Assembly: GCF_009939195.1 (NCBI RefSeq)
Contig: NZ_JAACKC010000001.1
Span: 113,333-177,332 of the forward strand
Direction of reading: 5' to 3'
Length of the DNA stretch: 64,000 nt
Origin: Acinetobacter kanungonis
Lineage (GTDB): Bacteria; Pseudomonadota; Gammaproteobacteria; Pseudomonadales; Moraxellaceae
Part shown: positions 63,751 through 64,000 of the stretch, piece after piece
Position numbering within the stretch: the first letter of the stretch is position 1
Layout of the letters: every line of letters begins with the position of its first letter
The notes under the pieces: generated by a model
What the model saw: the letters and a program-made list of their open reading frames with translations, nothing else
What the model was told of the DNA's origin: nothing
Database searches by the model: none
Program-made: the position numbers and the translations under genes

Positions 63751-64000
63751 TCAGCCTTCTACGCGCTGAATAATCAGCGCAATGCCTTGACCCACACCAA
63801 TACACATTGAACACAGGGCATAAGTGCCACCGGTTTGTTCCAATTGATTCATTGCTGTCGTCACCAAACGCGCACCTGAAGCACCGAGTGGATGACCAAT
63901 CGCAATTGCACCACCATTTGGATTCACTTGTGTGGTGTCATCTGCCAGACCAAGATCACGGGTGACGGCAAGTGCCTGTGCAGCAAAAGCTTCATTCAGT
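63751..64000 (-). CDS. catF: 3-oxoadipyl-CoA thiolase (partial, N-terminus beyond right edge)
   Basis: The minus strand gives the last 82 codons of a thiolase: [39 protein letters not shown] with the catalytic His, and [17 protein letters not shown] with the C-terminal catalytic Cys. It ends at 63751, 47 bp before the catD start. Cleaves 3-oxoadipyl-CoA to succinyl-CoA and acetyl-CoA. Confidence 0.9.
   Translation of the reverse strand, partial: LNEAFAAQALAVTRDLGLADDTTQVNPNGGAIAIGHPLGASGARLVTTAMNQLEQTGGTYALCSMCIGVGQGIALIIQRVEG

Overview
The window looks like a chromosomal segment of an environmental Acinetobacter, possibly from the A. guillouiae/A. bereziniae side of the genus. This rests on low GC, the vanA/vanB–vanK/vanP arrangement known from A. 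baylyi ADP1, the iacHABICDEFG order described for Acinetobacter indole-3-acetate catabolism, an iif-type indole operon, and the catF-catD order. No rRNA, tRNA or CRISPR array was seen. Species assignment is inference.

Layout. (1) 1-4841: vanillate catabolism. vanB (cut by the left edge) and vanA run leftward and vanK/vanP rightward; the spacer carries four palindromic TGGATCCA sites that match the known VanR operator. (2) 4924-7420: divergent dsdA/dsdC for D-serine. (3) 7799-19678: a type VI secretion effector island with vgrG, a large unrecognised cargo protein, two tandem SUMF1-type lipoproteins (candidate immunity proteins), and a wrecked Rhs gene. The Rhs gene is interrupted by an IS3 element and trailed by an array of small membrane-protein (candidate immunity) paralogues and toxin-tip scraps. 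(4) 19679-20717: an IS5-family element with no visible target duplication, then about 600 bp of decayed sequence. (5) 21340-27112: a complete urease cluster in the order ureE-F-G-hupE-D-A-B-C, a rotation of the usual D-A-B-C-E-F-G-J. (6) 27218-28668: frmA/frmR for formaldehyde with a candidate FrmR operator.

(7) 29595-64000: a large aromatic catabolic region. The iac operon (29595-37395) converts indole-3-acetate towards catechol. It is followed by an HD-domain candidate oxygenase, an OprD-type porin with an MFS carrier, an AraC regulator, an opine-dehydrogenase-like enzyme and a hydroxyacyl-CoA-dehydrogenase-like enzyme. Next comes a Liv-type ABC importer with a fused permease-ATPase, a ketopantoate-reductase-like enzyme and a class II aldolase-like enzyme. 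A MarR regulator (probably IacR) closes that stretch. After an AraC gene and an aromatic-acid carrier lies the iif operon (56544-61432), which turns indole into anthranilate, then an AraC regulator. The leftward catF-catD genes at the right edge finish the beta-ketoadipate pathway that both indolic routes feed through catechol.

The parts fit one lifestyle: uptake and breakdown of plant- and soil-derived aromatics (vanillate, auxin, indole), plus nitrogen scavenging (urea, D-serine), formaldehyde detoxification (vanillate demethylation releases formaldehyde) and antibacterial competition. The least understood parts are the T6SS cargo with its duplicated lipoprotein partners, and the 37.5-51.7 kb block of enzymes and transporters whose substrate I cannot name.
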